Source: Bacteroidales bacterium
GTDB taxonomy: Bacteria > Bacteroidota > Bacteroidia > Bacteroidales > UBA932
Assembly (NCBI GenBank): GCA_017445015.1
Contig: JAFSVL010000014.1
Span: forward strand, 1-64,000
DNA: 64,000 nt
Direction of reading: 5' to 3'
Positions 41,792 to 50,433 of this stretch are shown here, one piece after another. Each line of letters begins with the position of its first letter. The stretch's first letter is position 1. The notes beneath the pieces were generated by a model. The model made no database searches. It was not told the origin of the DNA and worked only from the letters and a program-made list of their open reading frames with translations. The translations under genes were made by a program, and so were the position numbers.

Positions 41792-44413
41792 ATGAAAAAA
41801 ATTACTTTACTCCTCTCTAATATACTGCTTGCGGCCACCGCCTGCAGTTCCTATGAATTTGAAGATTATTACCGGGACCTCCCCTTCTCCATGGAAAAGG
41901 TGCGGCGCCCGTCCATCCCCTCCCGCCGGGTAAGCCTGACGGAATTCGGCGGCGTGGGCGACGGCATGACGCTCAACACGGAGGCTTTCGCCAAAGCTTT
42001 CGCCGAATTGGAACGTCTGGGCGGCGGACATCTGGACGTCCCGGAAGGCATCTACCTTACGGGTCCCATCGAGCTGAAGAGCAATACCGACCTGCATCTT
42101 GCCTACGGAGCGGTAGTGCGCTTTTCTTCCGACCCCGACCTGTATCCCATCATAACGACCTCCTTCGAGGGACTCGACACCCGGCGCTGCACTTCCCCGC
42201 TAAGCGCTGTCGATGCCCGCAATGTCAGCATTACCGGGAACGGGGTATTCGACGGCGGCGGCGACGCCTGGCGGCCCCTCAAGAAATCCAAGGTGACCGC
42301 TTCCTTCTGGAAGAAGAAAGTCGCTTCTGGCGGCGTCCTGAACGAGAAGGGGGATATCTGGTATCCCGACACGGATTATATCGTCGCCGAGCGCACGGCA
42401 AACATGAACGTCCCCGACCCGTCGCTGCCCGATGAAGCCGTCAAGCGCTTCCTCCGCCCGGTGATGGTGTCGCTGCGCGGCTGCACGAACGTGCTCCTGG
42501 AAGGATGCACCTACCAGAACTCCCCCGCCTGGAACATCCATCCGATGCTTTGCACCAACCTGATTATCAAGAACGTAACCGTGCGTAACCCGGCCTGGTC
42601 GCAAAACGGAGACGGCATCGACATTGAATCCTGCACCAACACCCTCCTGCTGGATTCCAGTTTTGACTGCGGCGACGACGGCATCTGCATCAAGTCCGGC
42701 AAGGATGAGGACGGCCGGCGGCGCGGCGTGCCCTGCAAAGGCCTGATCATCGACGGGTGCACGGTCTATCACGGACACGGCGGATTTGTGGTGGGCAGCG
42801 AAATGAGCGGCGGCGTGAAGGATGTCAAAATTGCGAACTGCCGCTTCCTGGGCACGGACGTGGGCCTGCGCTTCAAGAGTTGCCGGGGCCGCGGCGGTGT
42901 GGTGGAAGGCATCTGGATCTCCGATATCATGATGACGGACATCGTGGCGGAAGGCCTGCTCTTCGACCTGCATTACGGCGGAAAATCCGCGGTAGAGGCC
43001 CTGAAGGACGGAGACCAGCCGGACCTCGGCGAATATACGGCCGACGAGACGACGCCCGCGTTCCGCGATATCCATATCCGCGATGTGAAGTGCGACGGCG
43101 CCGGCCGGGCGGTTTACGTAAACGGCCTGCCGGAGATGCCGGTCCGTGGTATTTCCCTGGAAAACTGTCTCTTCCGTGCCGAAAAGGGCGCAGAAATCAA
43201 TATCGCCGAGGGCGTATCCCTGCGCGGAGTGACGATTATTCCCTCCGAAGGCCCCGCCATCAGGCACAATGCGGTCAAGGACTTGAAAATCGAGGATTCA
43301 GGGCTTCCCGCCGCGCTGGACCTGGCCCTCGGTGAGACATCCCGCCATCCGGAGGCCTCCTTTCTGGACGGTCTCGGAGGACAGTTGAAATGGAACTACA
43401 CCACCGGACTGGAACTGCTTTCTTTCGTCGATGCGGCGCAGCGCTACGGGCGAGAGGACCTTTTTGATTATGCCGAGCGCTGGTACGACGACATGATTTC
43501 CGACGACGGCAGCATTCTCGGATACCGGCAGTCCCGGTTCTCGCAAGACCATATCTGCCCGGGGCGCACACTTTTCGTCCTATACGACCGTACGGGAAAA
43601 TCCAAGTACCGGGCGGCGATGGATACGCTCCGCGCGCAGATTGCCGCGCAGCCGCGAACATCGGGCGGCGGCTTCTGGCACAAACAGATTTACCCCTCGC
43701 AGATGTGGTTGGACGGGCTCTATATGACGGAGCCCTTTTATGTGCGCTATGCCGCCCGTTATGAGGACGGGGCCCGGCGGGACTCCAGTTTTGCGGATAT
43801 CGCGTCGCAGTTCCTGACCGTGGCGGAGCATTGCTATGACCCCGCCACCGGGCTCTACCGCCATGCATGGGACGAGAGCCTGGGCAGCGTCTGGTGCGAC
43901 AAATCCAGCGGTCAGTCGGCCCACGCCTGGGGACGCGCCCTGGGATGGTATGTCATGGCGCTGGTGGATGTATTGGAAGTACTGCCGGAAAGCACGCCCG
44001 GATACGCTCGCATGGTGGAAATCCTGCAAGGGATATATGAGGCCCTCCCCCGCATGGCGGATTCCCGTACCGGGCTTTGGTATCAGGTGCTTGACTGTCC
44101 TGGACGGGAAGGCAATTATCTGGAGTCCAGTTGCAATGCGATGTTCATCTATGCCGCGCTGAAGGGCGTACGGCTGGGGGTGCTGCCCTCCTCGCTTGAC
44201 GCCCGGGCCCGCAGCGGGTACGACAGCTTTTGCAGGCAGTTCATCACGCGGGATGATCAGGGGCGCATGGTCATCGGGGATTGCTGCGCGGTAGCGGGCC
44301 TGGGCGGGAAACAAAACCGCTTGGGCGACTACGATTACTATATCGGCGAGCCGCGCTGTGCGAACGACCCCAAACTCGTCGGTCCCTTCATCTGGGCCTC
44401 CCTGGAATTATAA
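41792..44413 (+). CDS. GH28-GH105 fusion: polygalacturonase plus unsaturated rhamnogalacturonyl hydrolase lipoprotein
   Basis: From the ATG at 41792 the 873-residue protein has a lipoprotein signal (LAATACSS) and two enzyme domains. The GH28 beta-helix (about 45-470) has the full catalytic set: NGDGIDIES, DCGDDGICIKSG, the GHG motif in YHGHGGFVVGSEM and the RxK motif LRFKS. The GH105/GH88-type (alpha/alpha)6 barrel (about 500-870) has QMWLDGLYMTEPFY with the catalytic Asp, YRHAWDES, SAHAWGRALGWYVMALVDVL and LESSCNAMF. One chain could thus trim galacturonic acid and remove unsaturated uronyl ends made by lyases. It diverges from susC with a 106-nt gap and belongs to the same pectin locus. Confidence 0.93.
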   Translation: MKKITLLLSNILLAATACSSYEFEDYYRDLPFSMEKVRRPSIPSRRVSLTEFGGVGDGMTLNTEAFAKAFAELERLGGGHLDVPEGIYLTGPIELKSNTDLHLAYGAVVRFSSDPDLYPIITTSFEGLDTRRCTSPLSAVDARNVSITGNGVFDGGGDAWRPLKKSKVTASFWKKKVASGGVLNEKGDIWYPDTDYIVAERTANMNVPDPSLPDEAVKRFLRPVMVSLRGCTNVLLEGCTYQNSPAWNIHPMLCTNLIIKNVTVRNPAWSQNGDGIDIESCTNTLLLDSSFDCGDDGICIKSGKDEDGRRRGVPCKGLIIDGCTVYHGHGGFVVGSEMSGGVKDVKIANCRFLGTDVGLRFKSCRGRGGVVEGIWISDIMMTDIVAEGLLFDLHYGGKSAVEALKDGDQPDLGEYTADETTPAFRDIHIRDVKCDGAGRAVYVNGLPEMPVRGISLENCLFRAEKGAEINIAEGVSLRGVTIIPSEGPAIRHNAVKDLKIEDSGLPAALDLALGETSRHPEASFLDGLGGQLKWNYTTGLELLSFVDAAQRYGREDLFDYAERWYDDMISDDGSILGYRQSRFSQDHICPGRTLFVLYDRTGKSKYRAAMDTLRAQIAAQPRTSGGGFWHKQIYPSQMWLDGLYMTEPFYVRYAARYEDGARRDSSFADIASQFLTVAEHCYDPATGLYRHAWDESLGSVWCDKSSGQSAHAWGRALGWYVMALVDVLEVLPESTPGYARMVEILQGIYEALPRMADSRTGLWYQVLDCPGREGNYLESSCNAMFIYAALKGVRLGVLPSSLDARARSGYDSFCRQFITRDDQGRMVIGDCCAVAGLGGKQNRLGDYDYYIGEPRCANDPKLVGPFIWASLEL

Positions 44414-44505
44414 CGGGTCTTCGGGCTGTACGCCGCATTCCCGCAACAGGGACGGCAACTTCAAAATTGGCCCATAATGTGCCGTTCTCTGTCCCTCTTG
44501 GGGAG

Positions 44506-44612
44506 CAGGTCCGGCAACCCCCGAATTTCAGGCCGATTTCTTCGGGGTTGCGGGCCCCCAGGTCCGGCAACCCCGAAGAAATTGCCGCATTTTTGCCGGG
44601 TTGCCGGACCTG
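44506..44612. repeat. Tandem hairpin repeat, 53-bp period, between convergent genes
   Basis: Direct copies of caggtccggcaacccc at 44506 and 44559 (exactly 53 bp apart) are each paired with a downstream inverted partner: ggggttgcgggccc near 44554 (imperfect) and gggttgccggacctg at 44598-44612 (perfect). This gives two consecutive 53-bp hairpins in the 307-bp gap between the GH28-GH105 gene and apbE, which converge here. They could act as a bidirectional terminator. The rest of the gap (44414-44505, 44613-44720) shows no gene. Confidence 0.75.
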
Positions 44613-44720
44613 CACAGCGTGATAGCCGCGAGACCATAGAAAACTATCCAAAAACCGAGGTCACGGATGCCTGCGGCCGGCCGGGTGCTTCACCCGTCGG
44701 ACAACCACAGGTAAAGAGCG

Positions 44721-45776
44721 TTAACGGGAAAGCAGACGGAATCCCGGCGTGGTGAGCAGGGTGTCGGCGGTAATCAGAAGGGTTTCAGTAGATGCCGGTA
44801 CAGGCAAGGACGAGCCGGAAGTCTGACAAATTTCCAGCGCCGCATCTGCCCCGACGACCATGAACCAGGTGGCATAGGCATCGGCAAGTGTCGCGCTGCG
44901 CTGTTCCGGGGTGCCGCGGACCGTCACTGTCGCACTCAACAGGGAATGTTGTACCGGACAGCCGTCACGGGGATCGAGCGTATGCGCATATTTTTGGCCT
45001 TCATGAAGATAGAATTTCCGGTAATTGCCTGATGTGACGACCCCGTAGCCGCCCCCGTCCGACTGCCACATCCCGCTGAGCGAAGCTCCGGGCGTATGAT
45101 TCCCGTCCGTCGGGGTATCCACGCCGACAGTCCAGCCCCTCCCCTGCGGATTGAGGCCTTCCAGATAAATTTCCCCGATATTGACGAGCATATCCTTCAC
45201 GCCGAGCGTATGCAGGTACGCGGCAATCACATCGCAACTGTATCCCTGCGCTACAGCATTGAAATTCAGGCGCGGCGCCTCCCCTCCCGATTCACGTAAA
45301 AAGTCAGAAGCACAAAGCGGCACGTTGAAATCCAGTTCATACGGTGCTTTGAGCCTGTGCATCCCACAGGAAGCGAGCGTTCCGGAAACACGCTCCGGCG
45401 AAGGCAGCGAATCGCGGGAAAAACCGAAGCCCCAGATATCGAAGAGCGGCCCGGCAGCCACGTCCAGCACCCCGTCCGAACATCGCCAAAGGTCATAGGA
45501 CAAGGCATAAAGTTCCGCGAACATCGGCGAAAGCAGCAGCGTATCGCCGGCATTTAAGCGGCTCAGCTGCGAATTTCGGTTATAACCTGAAAGTGTCGTA
45601 TCAATTTGCAGCAGCAAAGCATCCACTTCGCGGGCGATCCGCTCCCGGGAAATCTTCACGGGCGAGGCATTGTAACAGACGCTGTACGTCCCCCCCTGGG
45701 CAAAACCACCCACCGTCTCATAACCCCGGCTGCAGGATACGGCCGTCAGCAGCAATATGATCCAACTTTTGCGCAC
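44721..45776 (-). CDS. apbE: ApbE-type FAD:protein FMN transferase lipoprotein
   Basis: Attaches FMN to a Thr of periplasmic flavoproteins such as NqrB/NqrC or RnfG/RnfD. The 351-residue product starts at GTG 45776 with a lipoprotein signal (SWIILLLTAVSCSRG). ApbE blocks: FAQGGTYSVCY, VDALLLQIDTTLSGYNRNSQLSRLN, DGVLDVAAGPLFDIWGFG, LNFNAVAQGYSCDVIAAYL, DMLVNIGEIYLEGLNPQGRGW and the metal-binding YAHTLDPRDGCPV...TLADAYATWFMVVG. In the usual NVGGE motif the second Gly-Gly reads NIGE. A -7 box ends 4 nt before the GTG, so the mRNA may be leaderless. No target flavoprotein gene is nearby. Confidence 0.93.
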   Translation of the reverse strand: MRKSWIILLLTAVSCSRGYETVGGFAQGGTYSVCYNASPVKISRERIAREVDALLLQIDTTLSGYNRNSQLSRLNAGDTLLLSPMFAELYALSYDLWRCSDGVLDVAAGPLFDIWGFGFSRDSLPSPERVSGTLASCGMHRLKAPYELDFNVPLCASDFLRESGGEAPRLNFNAVAQGYSCDVIAAYLHTLGVKDMLVNIGEIYLEGLNPQGRGWTVGVDTPTDGNHTPGASLSGMWQSDGGGYGVVTSGNYRKFYLHEGQKYAHTLDPRDGCPVQHSLLSATVTVRGTPEQRSATLADAYATWFMVVGADAALEICQTSGSSLPVPASTETLLITADTLLTTPGFRLLSR

Positions 45777-45780
45777 GGTG

Positions 45781-45788
45781 CAAAGATA
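45781..45788 (-). promoter_or_regulatory. apbE -7 box (leaderless-type spacing)
   Basis: TATCTTTG (revcomp of 45781-45788) is followed by CACC and then the GTG start. A TTTG (revcomp of 45810-45813) lies 21 nt upstream, near the -33 position. Confidence 0.6.
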
Positions 45789-45941
45789 GCGATTTTGCGG
45801 GAGACGGTACAAAAAAATGCAGGTCACTTGCCGCAGGTGGGAGTCGTTTTCGCCGCCCCCCCTGTTTCCCAGACACCAGGCCGTCCCTATAGCACGTGGG
45901 TCCATGGAGGGACCTCTCAGCGTTCAATTTAGGGCGATATT

Positions 45942-46012
45942 GTACGAAACCAGGTCCCTCTGGTACCTGACATCATACAAGATCCAGGGTTTTTGTTTGA
46001 AGGGAGGTCCCT
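45942..46012. repeat. 53-bp-period tandem repeat, family C, diverged copies
   Basis: A 39-bp unit at 45974-46012 (starts catacaagatcc, ends gtttgaagggaggtccct) aligns with the units at 31641 and 31694. A partial copy ending aggtccct at 45959 lies exactly 53 bp earlier, and an inverted gggacct is at 45910-45916. The 459-bp gap 45777-46235 holds only the apbE promoter, these repeats and the four-way element; a short plus-strand frame through it has no recognisable features. Confidence 0.6.
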
Positions 46013-46096
46013 ATATCAATGATGGTGCCATTCTGGAATGCGGCTGCCACCTGCTGCGTCCGCACACATGATAAACCATCCCATTGAGAGACAATG

Positions 46097-46228
46097 AAAA
46101 AATTACCTGCGGCACTTTTCCTGCCGTCGCCCTTTGGGCGACCCCTCCCAAAACAAGTTTTGGGCCCCTCCCTCTCATAGCCACCGAGGGTGGCACAGGC
46201 GACAAAAGTGCCGCAGGTAAATTTTTCA
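46097..46228. repeat. Four-way-junction-like palindromic element, family D
   Basis: A 24-bp closing stem with one mismatch (46097-46120 with 46205-46228; acctgcggcactttt in the left arm) encloses three separate hairpins: gtcgccc-ttt-gggcgac (46127-46143), cccaaaac-aa-gttttggg (46148-46165) and gccacc-gag-ggtggc (46181-46195). The layout is a closed cloverleaf of 132 nt. It starts 8 nt past the stop of the permease gene, so it may terminate the riboswitch operon, but the branched fold is far more elaborate than a terminator needs. Confidence 0.8.
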
Positions 46229-46235
46229 CAAGTAT

Positions 46236-47045
46236 TTAGGGTTGGGGTAACGTGGGGTTGGCCTTGATGAAAATCAAGGCCATCAGCGGCAGGGCCAGTA
46301 TGGCCATGGTGGCACTGACGGGAAGATAGATTCCGAAATTGACATACTGTACCACAAGATAGGTAATCAAAAGCAGGCCGACACCCATCGCGCTGCTGAT
46401 GAGATAATGGGCGCGGATATCGGTACGCATGCAGATCAGCCGGCTCAGGTTCGGTACGCCCAGGGAGATGAAACCGATGGGGCCGCAAATACTGACCGCA
46501 CTGGTAACCAGACACATAATGGCGAGCAGGAACAGGGCTTTTCCCAATGCGGGAATTTCCGTTTCGCCCCGGAAATGCCGGGTCAGCAGTTCCGCCTTGC
46601 CCAGGGCGGCCAGCAGGCCGAGCGCAAAAAGCCCCAGGGAGAAGAGGATATCGCCCGTAGTCACACCCTCAAGCCGGAAATTGGCGGCTCCCCAGAGATA
46701 ATACTGCTTGAGCAGGTCTCCGTTGGGGGCATTCGTCACCACGATGGTGCCCAGCGAACCGATAAAGGTCCCGAAAAGAATCCCGAAGGTAATGAGTTTC
46801 TGGGTATTGACCTTCAGGGTAACAAAAAAGCAGACCACCGTACAGACCAGGGTGCAGATAAAACTGCCTACCGTGAGCGAGCACCATCCGCTCATCGTAG
46901 CCGCAGCCGCGCCCAGGCAGGCGGCGGAACCCAGGCCGAGGGAATAGACATCGCCAAGTTGATTGCGCCACAGATACTGCATCTGGATACCGCCCACGGG
47001 AAGCGCGATTCCCGCCAGCACAACATATAAGAGACTCAGGAGCAT
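46236..47045 (-). CDS. BtuC/FecCD-family ABC transporter permease, N-terminally short
   Basis: Third gene of the cobalamin-riboswitch operon, starting 5 nt after btuB. The 269-residue polytopic protein contains the family core LAGIALPVGGIQMQYLWRNQLGDVYSLGLGSAACLGAAAA, matching the usual LVGAALAxxGxxxQxxxRNPLAxPxxLGxxxGA. It also has QKLITFGILFGTFIGSL, YLWGAANF and the ATPase-contact loop GPIGFISLGVPNLSRLI. Typical members have about 330 residues. The first ~60-70, including helix 1 and the RLPR signature, are absent, and btuB's stop leaves no room for them. No BtuD ATPase or BtuF binding protein is adjacent. It may be a decayed gene or rely on partners elsewhere. Confidence 0.82.
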   Translation of the reverse strand: MLLSLLYVVLAGIALPVGGIQMQYLWRNQLGDVYSLGLGSAACLGAAAATMSGWCSLTVGSFICTLVCTVVCFFVTLKVNTQKLITFGILFGTFIGSLGTIVVTNAPNGDLLKQYYLWGAANFRLEGVTTGDILFSLGLFALGLLAALGKAELLTRHFRGETEIPALGKALFLLAIMCLVTSAVSICGPIGFISLGVPNLSRLICMRTDIRAHYLISSAMGVGLLLITYLVVQYVNFGIYLPVSATMAILALPLMALIFIKANPTLPQP

Positions 47046-47049
47046 AGGG

Positions 47050-49035
47050 TTACCAATTGAATTCTATAGAAAGGGAAGCATTAAAGCCGGGCATGGGATA
47101 GCCCTGTACGATTTCATAATGCCGGTCAAAGATATTGCGGCAGACGACCCCCAGGGACAATTCCGGAACCGTCGAGCGTCCCCGCAGGGCCGGGAACGAA
47201 AAAGTTTTGGAAAGGGACAGGTCCGTCACCGACCAGGGAGCTACCCGGTAATCCGGGATATTGGCCGTCCGGGACCAGCGCTCGCCCGTAAAGACACTGC
47301 CAGCGTGCAGGCGCCATTTTCTCCAGCCCAGGGACAGGTCGATGCTGCCGCTATGGACCGGGATATACGGAATCTGATTGCCCCAGACACTGCTTCCCGG
47401 CGTGCTGTGGTCCATCGCCCGTTGCAGCGAATAACGGGTGGTCGCCGAGGCCGACCAGTCCCCTGCTGCCCAGGCGGCGGTGAGCCGCACATCCAGCCCG
47501 AAAATATCCACAATGCCGATGTTGAGCATCGTCCAGCGGAACTGCGAGGTCGTCGGAATGGCAAGAATCTTATCGCTGACCCGATTGTAATAGGGGGAAA
47601 TGCGTGCATCAAAGCGCCAGGGTCCGGAAGTCAGGGCATAGCGCAGGTCCGCCCCCGTCTGCAGCGCCAGCTCCGGCCTGAGGTCCGAATTGCCCACGAG
47701 CCGGTAATAGAGGTCATTAAAAGAAGGCAGGCGGTAACTCCGCTTGACGAAAGCGTCAATCTCAAAATTCCGCAGCGGGGCCCAGAACAGGCTCAATGAG
47801 GGCATCCAGGCGTCGCGGTACCTGTTTTCTCGGGTCCAGGCACCGGCCTCCAGATTTTTATAGACATCCCAGGTGCCCTGATATATCAGATGTGCCGCCA
47901 CCCGGAAACGGTCCAGCACGTAACGGGTGGACAGGGCGCCGGTAAAGGCGGTCCGGCGCGGCTCGGCGAACATTCCCACATCGGAATCCAGGGCATTCCA
48001 CTGCACATCGGTGCTCAAATCTACCGACCAGGGATCGGAAATGACATAAGACTGTGCGAGCGAGGCATAGACCGACTGCTGGCGATACCATAAATCGTAA
48101 GGGAAAGCCATCGGATTCTTTTCCGCATGGGTGGCGTAATGCGTATAGTTATTGGCATATTTCAACTTCAGGGAAGTCGAATAGGCGCCGTTCCATTCCT
48201 GCACCCATCCCCCCTGCACGAAGAAATCCTGGTCGCTCTGCCGTTCCGCGCTGAAGGGAAATCCGGCCGCCCGCCGGATGACCGGTCCCGGGAATCCCCG
48301 TTCGGAGCCATAGGCATAGGCGTGCAGGCGCCACTCCCCGCCCCTGACATTCCCGAAAAGGCGGGATTCCAGACGCAGGCTGCGGATATCTCCGTTCTCA
48401 CGCACCAGCGTCTGCCCGAAACAGGGAAAATCATAGCGCCCGCTGCTGTAAAGGAAGTCGCCGCAGACGGAAAGGGCCACCGGCCCCAGGCCTGCGCTGC
48501 AGGAAAGCGAGGGATTCACGGTATCGAAGGAGCCGGCACGCATTTTCACGCGGCCGACAACCTTGTCCGGCAGGGCGGGACGCGCGGTTTCGAGGTGCAC
48601 GGCGGCCCCGGAGGCATATTCTTTGGCCGTCTGCAGGCGCCGCGTCTTCTGGCCGTTATACAGGGCTACGGAAGAAAATCCGTCCGCTTGGAAGCGGCCC
48701 AGGTCCACCTGCATATTCTGGGCATTGTCAATCTGGATACCGTCCAGGAAGATGCCGATATGCTCGCTGCCCAGACTCCGGACATTGACCGTCTTGAGGC
48801 CCCCCACCCCGCCGTAATCCTTGACCTGCACCCCGGTAAAGACCTGCAGCACATCCGAAAGTTGCGCGGGAACGTCCGCCTTTCCTTCCAGTTTCATCTC
48901 CTCCGCGGCCCGTACGACGGGCAGTGCCTTCACCGCCACCACCCGGGCGGCAGAGAGCGTATCCGCCTCCCGGGCATACAGGCACCAGGGGGTGGACAGG
49001 CTGATGGACAACAGGAAGACTGCGCAGCGGCGCAC
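47050..49035 (-). CDS. btuB: TonB-dependent cobalamin receptor (BtuB-like)
   Basis: An outer-membrane TonB-dependent receptor, predicted to import cobalamin or another corrinoid because it lies under a cobalamin riboswitch after a BtuG-like gene. The start is GTG at 49035, sharing a G with the upstream TAG stop (TAGTG), and yields a signal peptide (RRCAVFLLSISLSTPWCLYA) and 661 residues. Plug features: LSDVLQVFTGVQVKDYGGVGGLKTVNVRSLGSEHIGIFLDGIQID (read in pieces). The barrel ends FNASLSIEFNW with a C-terminal aromatic. The TonB-box region near VVAVKALPVV is weak. A reading from 49128 overlaps btuG by 94 nt and is rejected. Confidence 0.9.
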   Translation of the reverse strand: MRRCAVFLLSISLSTPWCLYAREADTLSAARVVAVKALPVVRAAEEMKLEGKADVPAQLSDVLQVFTGVQVKDYGGVGGLKTVNVRSLGSEHIGIFLDGIQIDNAQNMQVDLGRFQADGFSSVALYNGQKTRRLQTAKEYASGAAVHLETARPALPDKVVGRVKMRAGSFDTVNPSLSCSAGLGPVALSVCGDFLYSSGRYDFPCFGQTLVRENGDIRSLRLESRLFGNVRGGEWRLHAYAYGSERGFPGPVIRRAAGFPFSAERQSDQDFFVQGGWVQEWNGAYSTSLKLKYANNYTHYATHAEKNPMAFPYDLWYRQQSVYASLAQSYVISDPWSVDLSTDVQWNALDSDVGMFAEPRRTAFTGALSTRYVLDRFRVAAHLIYQGTWDVYKNLEAGAWTRENRYRDAWMPSLSLFWAPLRNFEIDAFVKRSYRLPSFNDLYYRLVGNSDLRPELALQTGADLRYALTSGPWRFDARISPYYNRVSDKILAIPTTSQFRWTMLNIGIVDIFGLDVRLTAAWAAGDWSASATTRYSLQRAMDHSTPGSSVWGNQIPYIPVHSGSIDLSLGWRKWRLHAGSVFTGERWSRTANIPDYRVAPWSVTDLSLSKTFSFPALRGRSTVPELSLGVVCRNIFDRHYEIVQGYPMPGFNASLSIEFNW

Positions 49036-50195
49036 TACCAGAGCGCGAAGTGTCCGGGACAGACGCCGGCCGTAACCGTCCACTTCTTCGCCCCGTCGAG
49101 GAAGAGGGAAACCGTTCCGGGATTCCAATAGTCCCCTGCGTCACTGACGAGGAACGCATTGTCTGACAGCGCGCAGAGGCCGTAGGGGGCGGTCAGGATG
49201 CCGACCGGAAGATTCACCTCCGCCAGCACGCCGTCCTTGCAACGGAACGCCTTCCAGGTCCGCTGCGTCGCCGAGAAATCGAATTCCTCCGCATTGCCGA
49301 CGAACCAGAGGGTATCGCCCTTGAGGGCGGAAATACTCACATAATCCGCCACTTTGGCGACGCTGCCGCCCGCCAGCATCCTATAGAGGCCGGAATGCAC
49401 GTCATAGAAGTTCCCCAGCGTCGTGACATAGATATTTCCTTTGCCGTCAGCATAGACATTCTTGAGGTTGACGGCCACTTCTATATTCTTTTCCAGCGTA
49501 AAGGAAGCCGCATCGATCACGCTGAGGGTATTGTCATAGGCGTATGCGGGAGGAAGGGATGAAGCGATTCCGCCGGAATTCGCCACATAAATCTTTCCAT
49601 CATGGACGGCAACACCCTCGGGCTGATAACCGACCTCGACCGCCTTGCTGTCCAGTTTACGGGTCTTGAGGTCAATCCTGTAGAGCATTCCCTTGGGATT
49701 CTTGAAATCGGTGATGGAATAATCCGGACCATAGATGGCATAAGCCCCGGCCCAGGAGGTGACATAGGCATACTTGTCGTCAAATGCGATGGAACGCGGG
49801 GTGGCCACCTTGATGGCAGCCAGTTCTTTTTCATCTTTTGCCGACACGACCTCCACGAGACCGGAATTATTGATGACCATCCAGACCTCGTCGCCATTTA
49901 CTGCGATATCATTGCCCGTATCGCCAAGACCTGCCGCCGCCCCGGGGTTCATCTTCTTGAAAGCAGAAGTAATGTAACTGGCATCGGAGATACGGAGGAA
50001 ATCCAGCGAAGCGTTGTTGGAACCCATTCCGCCCTCATTGAGAAGGAACACTTTCTTTGCAGAGGTGACGACTCCGGACAAATCCACCTTCGTTCCCGTA
50101 AGATCCGCATCCGCGGACGGGACTTCCGGCGTCTGATTCTGGCAGGCGCAATACAGGAATGCACCGCAAAGCAAAAGCAAACTTGCTTTTTTCAT
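49035..50195 (-). CDS. BtuG-like surface lipoprotein, YncE-type beta-propeller
   Basis: First gene after the cobalamin riboswitch. The 386-residue protein has a lipobox YCAC (Cys18) and a seven-bladed-propeller pattern of repeats: LDFLRISDASY, NDIAVNGDEVWMVINNSGLVEVV, TPRSIAFDDKYAYVTSWAGAYAIY, GYQPEGVAVHDGKIYVANSGG, DNTLSVIDAASFTLEKNIEVA and VNLKNVYADGKGNIYVTTLGNFYD. BtuG of Bacteroides is a surface propeller with very high affinity for B12 that caps BtuB; this gene has the same fold, gene order and regulation. That it binds B12 is inference. It is followed with 1-nt overlap by btuB. Confidence 0.85.
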   Translation of the reverse strand: MKKASLLLLCGAFLYCACQNQTPEVPSADADLTGTKVDLSGVVTSAKKVFLLNEGGMGSNNASLDFLRISDASYITSAFKKMNPGAAAGLGDTGNDIAVNGDEVWMVINNSGLVEVVSAKDEKELAAIKVATPRSIAFDDKYAYVTSWAGAYAIYGPDYSITDFKNPKGMLYRIDLKTRKLDSKAVEVGYQPEGVAVHDGKIYVANSGGIASSLPPAYAYDNTLSVIDAASFTLEKNIEVAVNLKNVYADGKGNIYVTTLGNFYDVHSGLYRMLAGGSVAKVADYVSISALKGDTLWFVGNAEEFDFSATQRTWKAFRCKDGVLAEVNLPVGILTAPYGLCALSDNAFLVSDAGDYWNPGTVSLFLDGAKKWTVTAGVCPGHFALW

Positions 50196-50256
50196 GATAA
50201 GGATAAATATTTAAGTTTCCGCACGGACTTGCCCCCGAGCCCGACACTTCAAACAT

Positions 50257-50428
50257 TACGGCAGGTCTTCTGACTTCTCCCGGCCTGAAACCTTCTCGTC
50301 CCGGAGGACAATGGTTCAACAGAAACTCAGGCCGTTACGGATGACACAGCTGCGGGCACAGTCCCGGAATCCCACCGGCTTCCCTTTTGAGTCCGCCGGA
50401 GAGATCCCCGGACGGAGCACCGTAATCC
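50257..50428 (-). ncRNA. Cobalamin (B12) riboswitch
   Basis: Read on the minus strand, the leader of the BtuG-like gene has the conserved core of the class: GGTGCTCCGTCC near the 5' end, then GGGAAGCCGGTGGGATTCC and GGGACTGTGCCCGCAGCTGT (revcomp of 50345-50384), and the B12 box AGTCAGAAGACCTGCC (revcomp of 50259-50274). It starts a few nt after a perfect -7 box and ends about 62 nt before the first ATG. Known members turn off B12 uptake genes when adenosyl- or hydroxocobalamin is plentiful. Confidence 0.95.
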
Positions 50429-50433
50429 GGAGA

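Noticed and set aside
45817..46071. Short plus-strand frame (84 codons) in the apbE-permease gap
   Set aside because: It is made of intergenic repeat sequence, has no start signal or conserved motif, and overlaps the apbE promoter region.
46097..46228. tRNA or tRNA-like gene at the cloverleaf element
   Set aside because: The closing stem is 24 bp, there is no TTCRA loop, anticodon arm of 5 bp/7 nt or CCA end; the arm sizes do not fit a tRNA.
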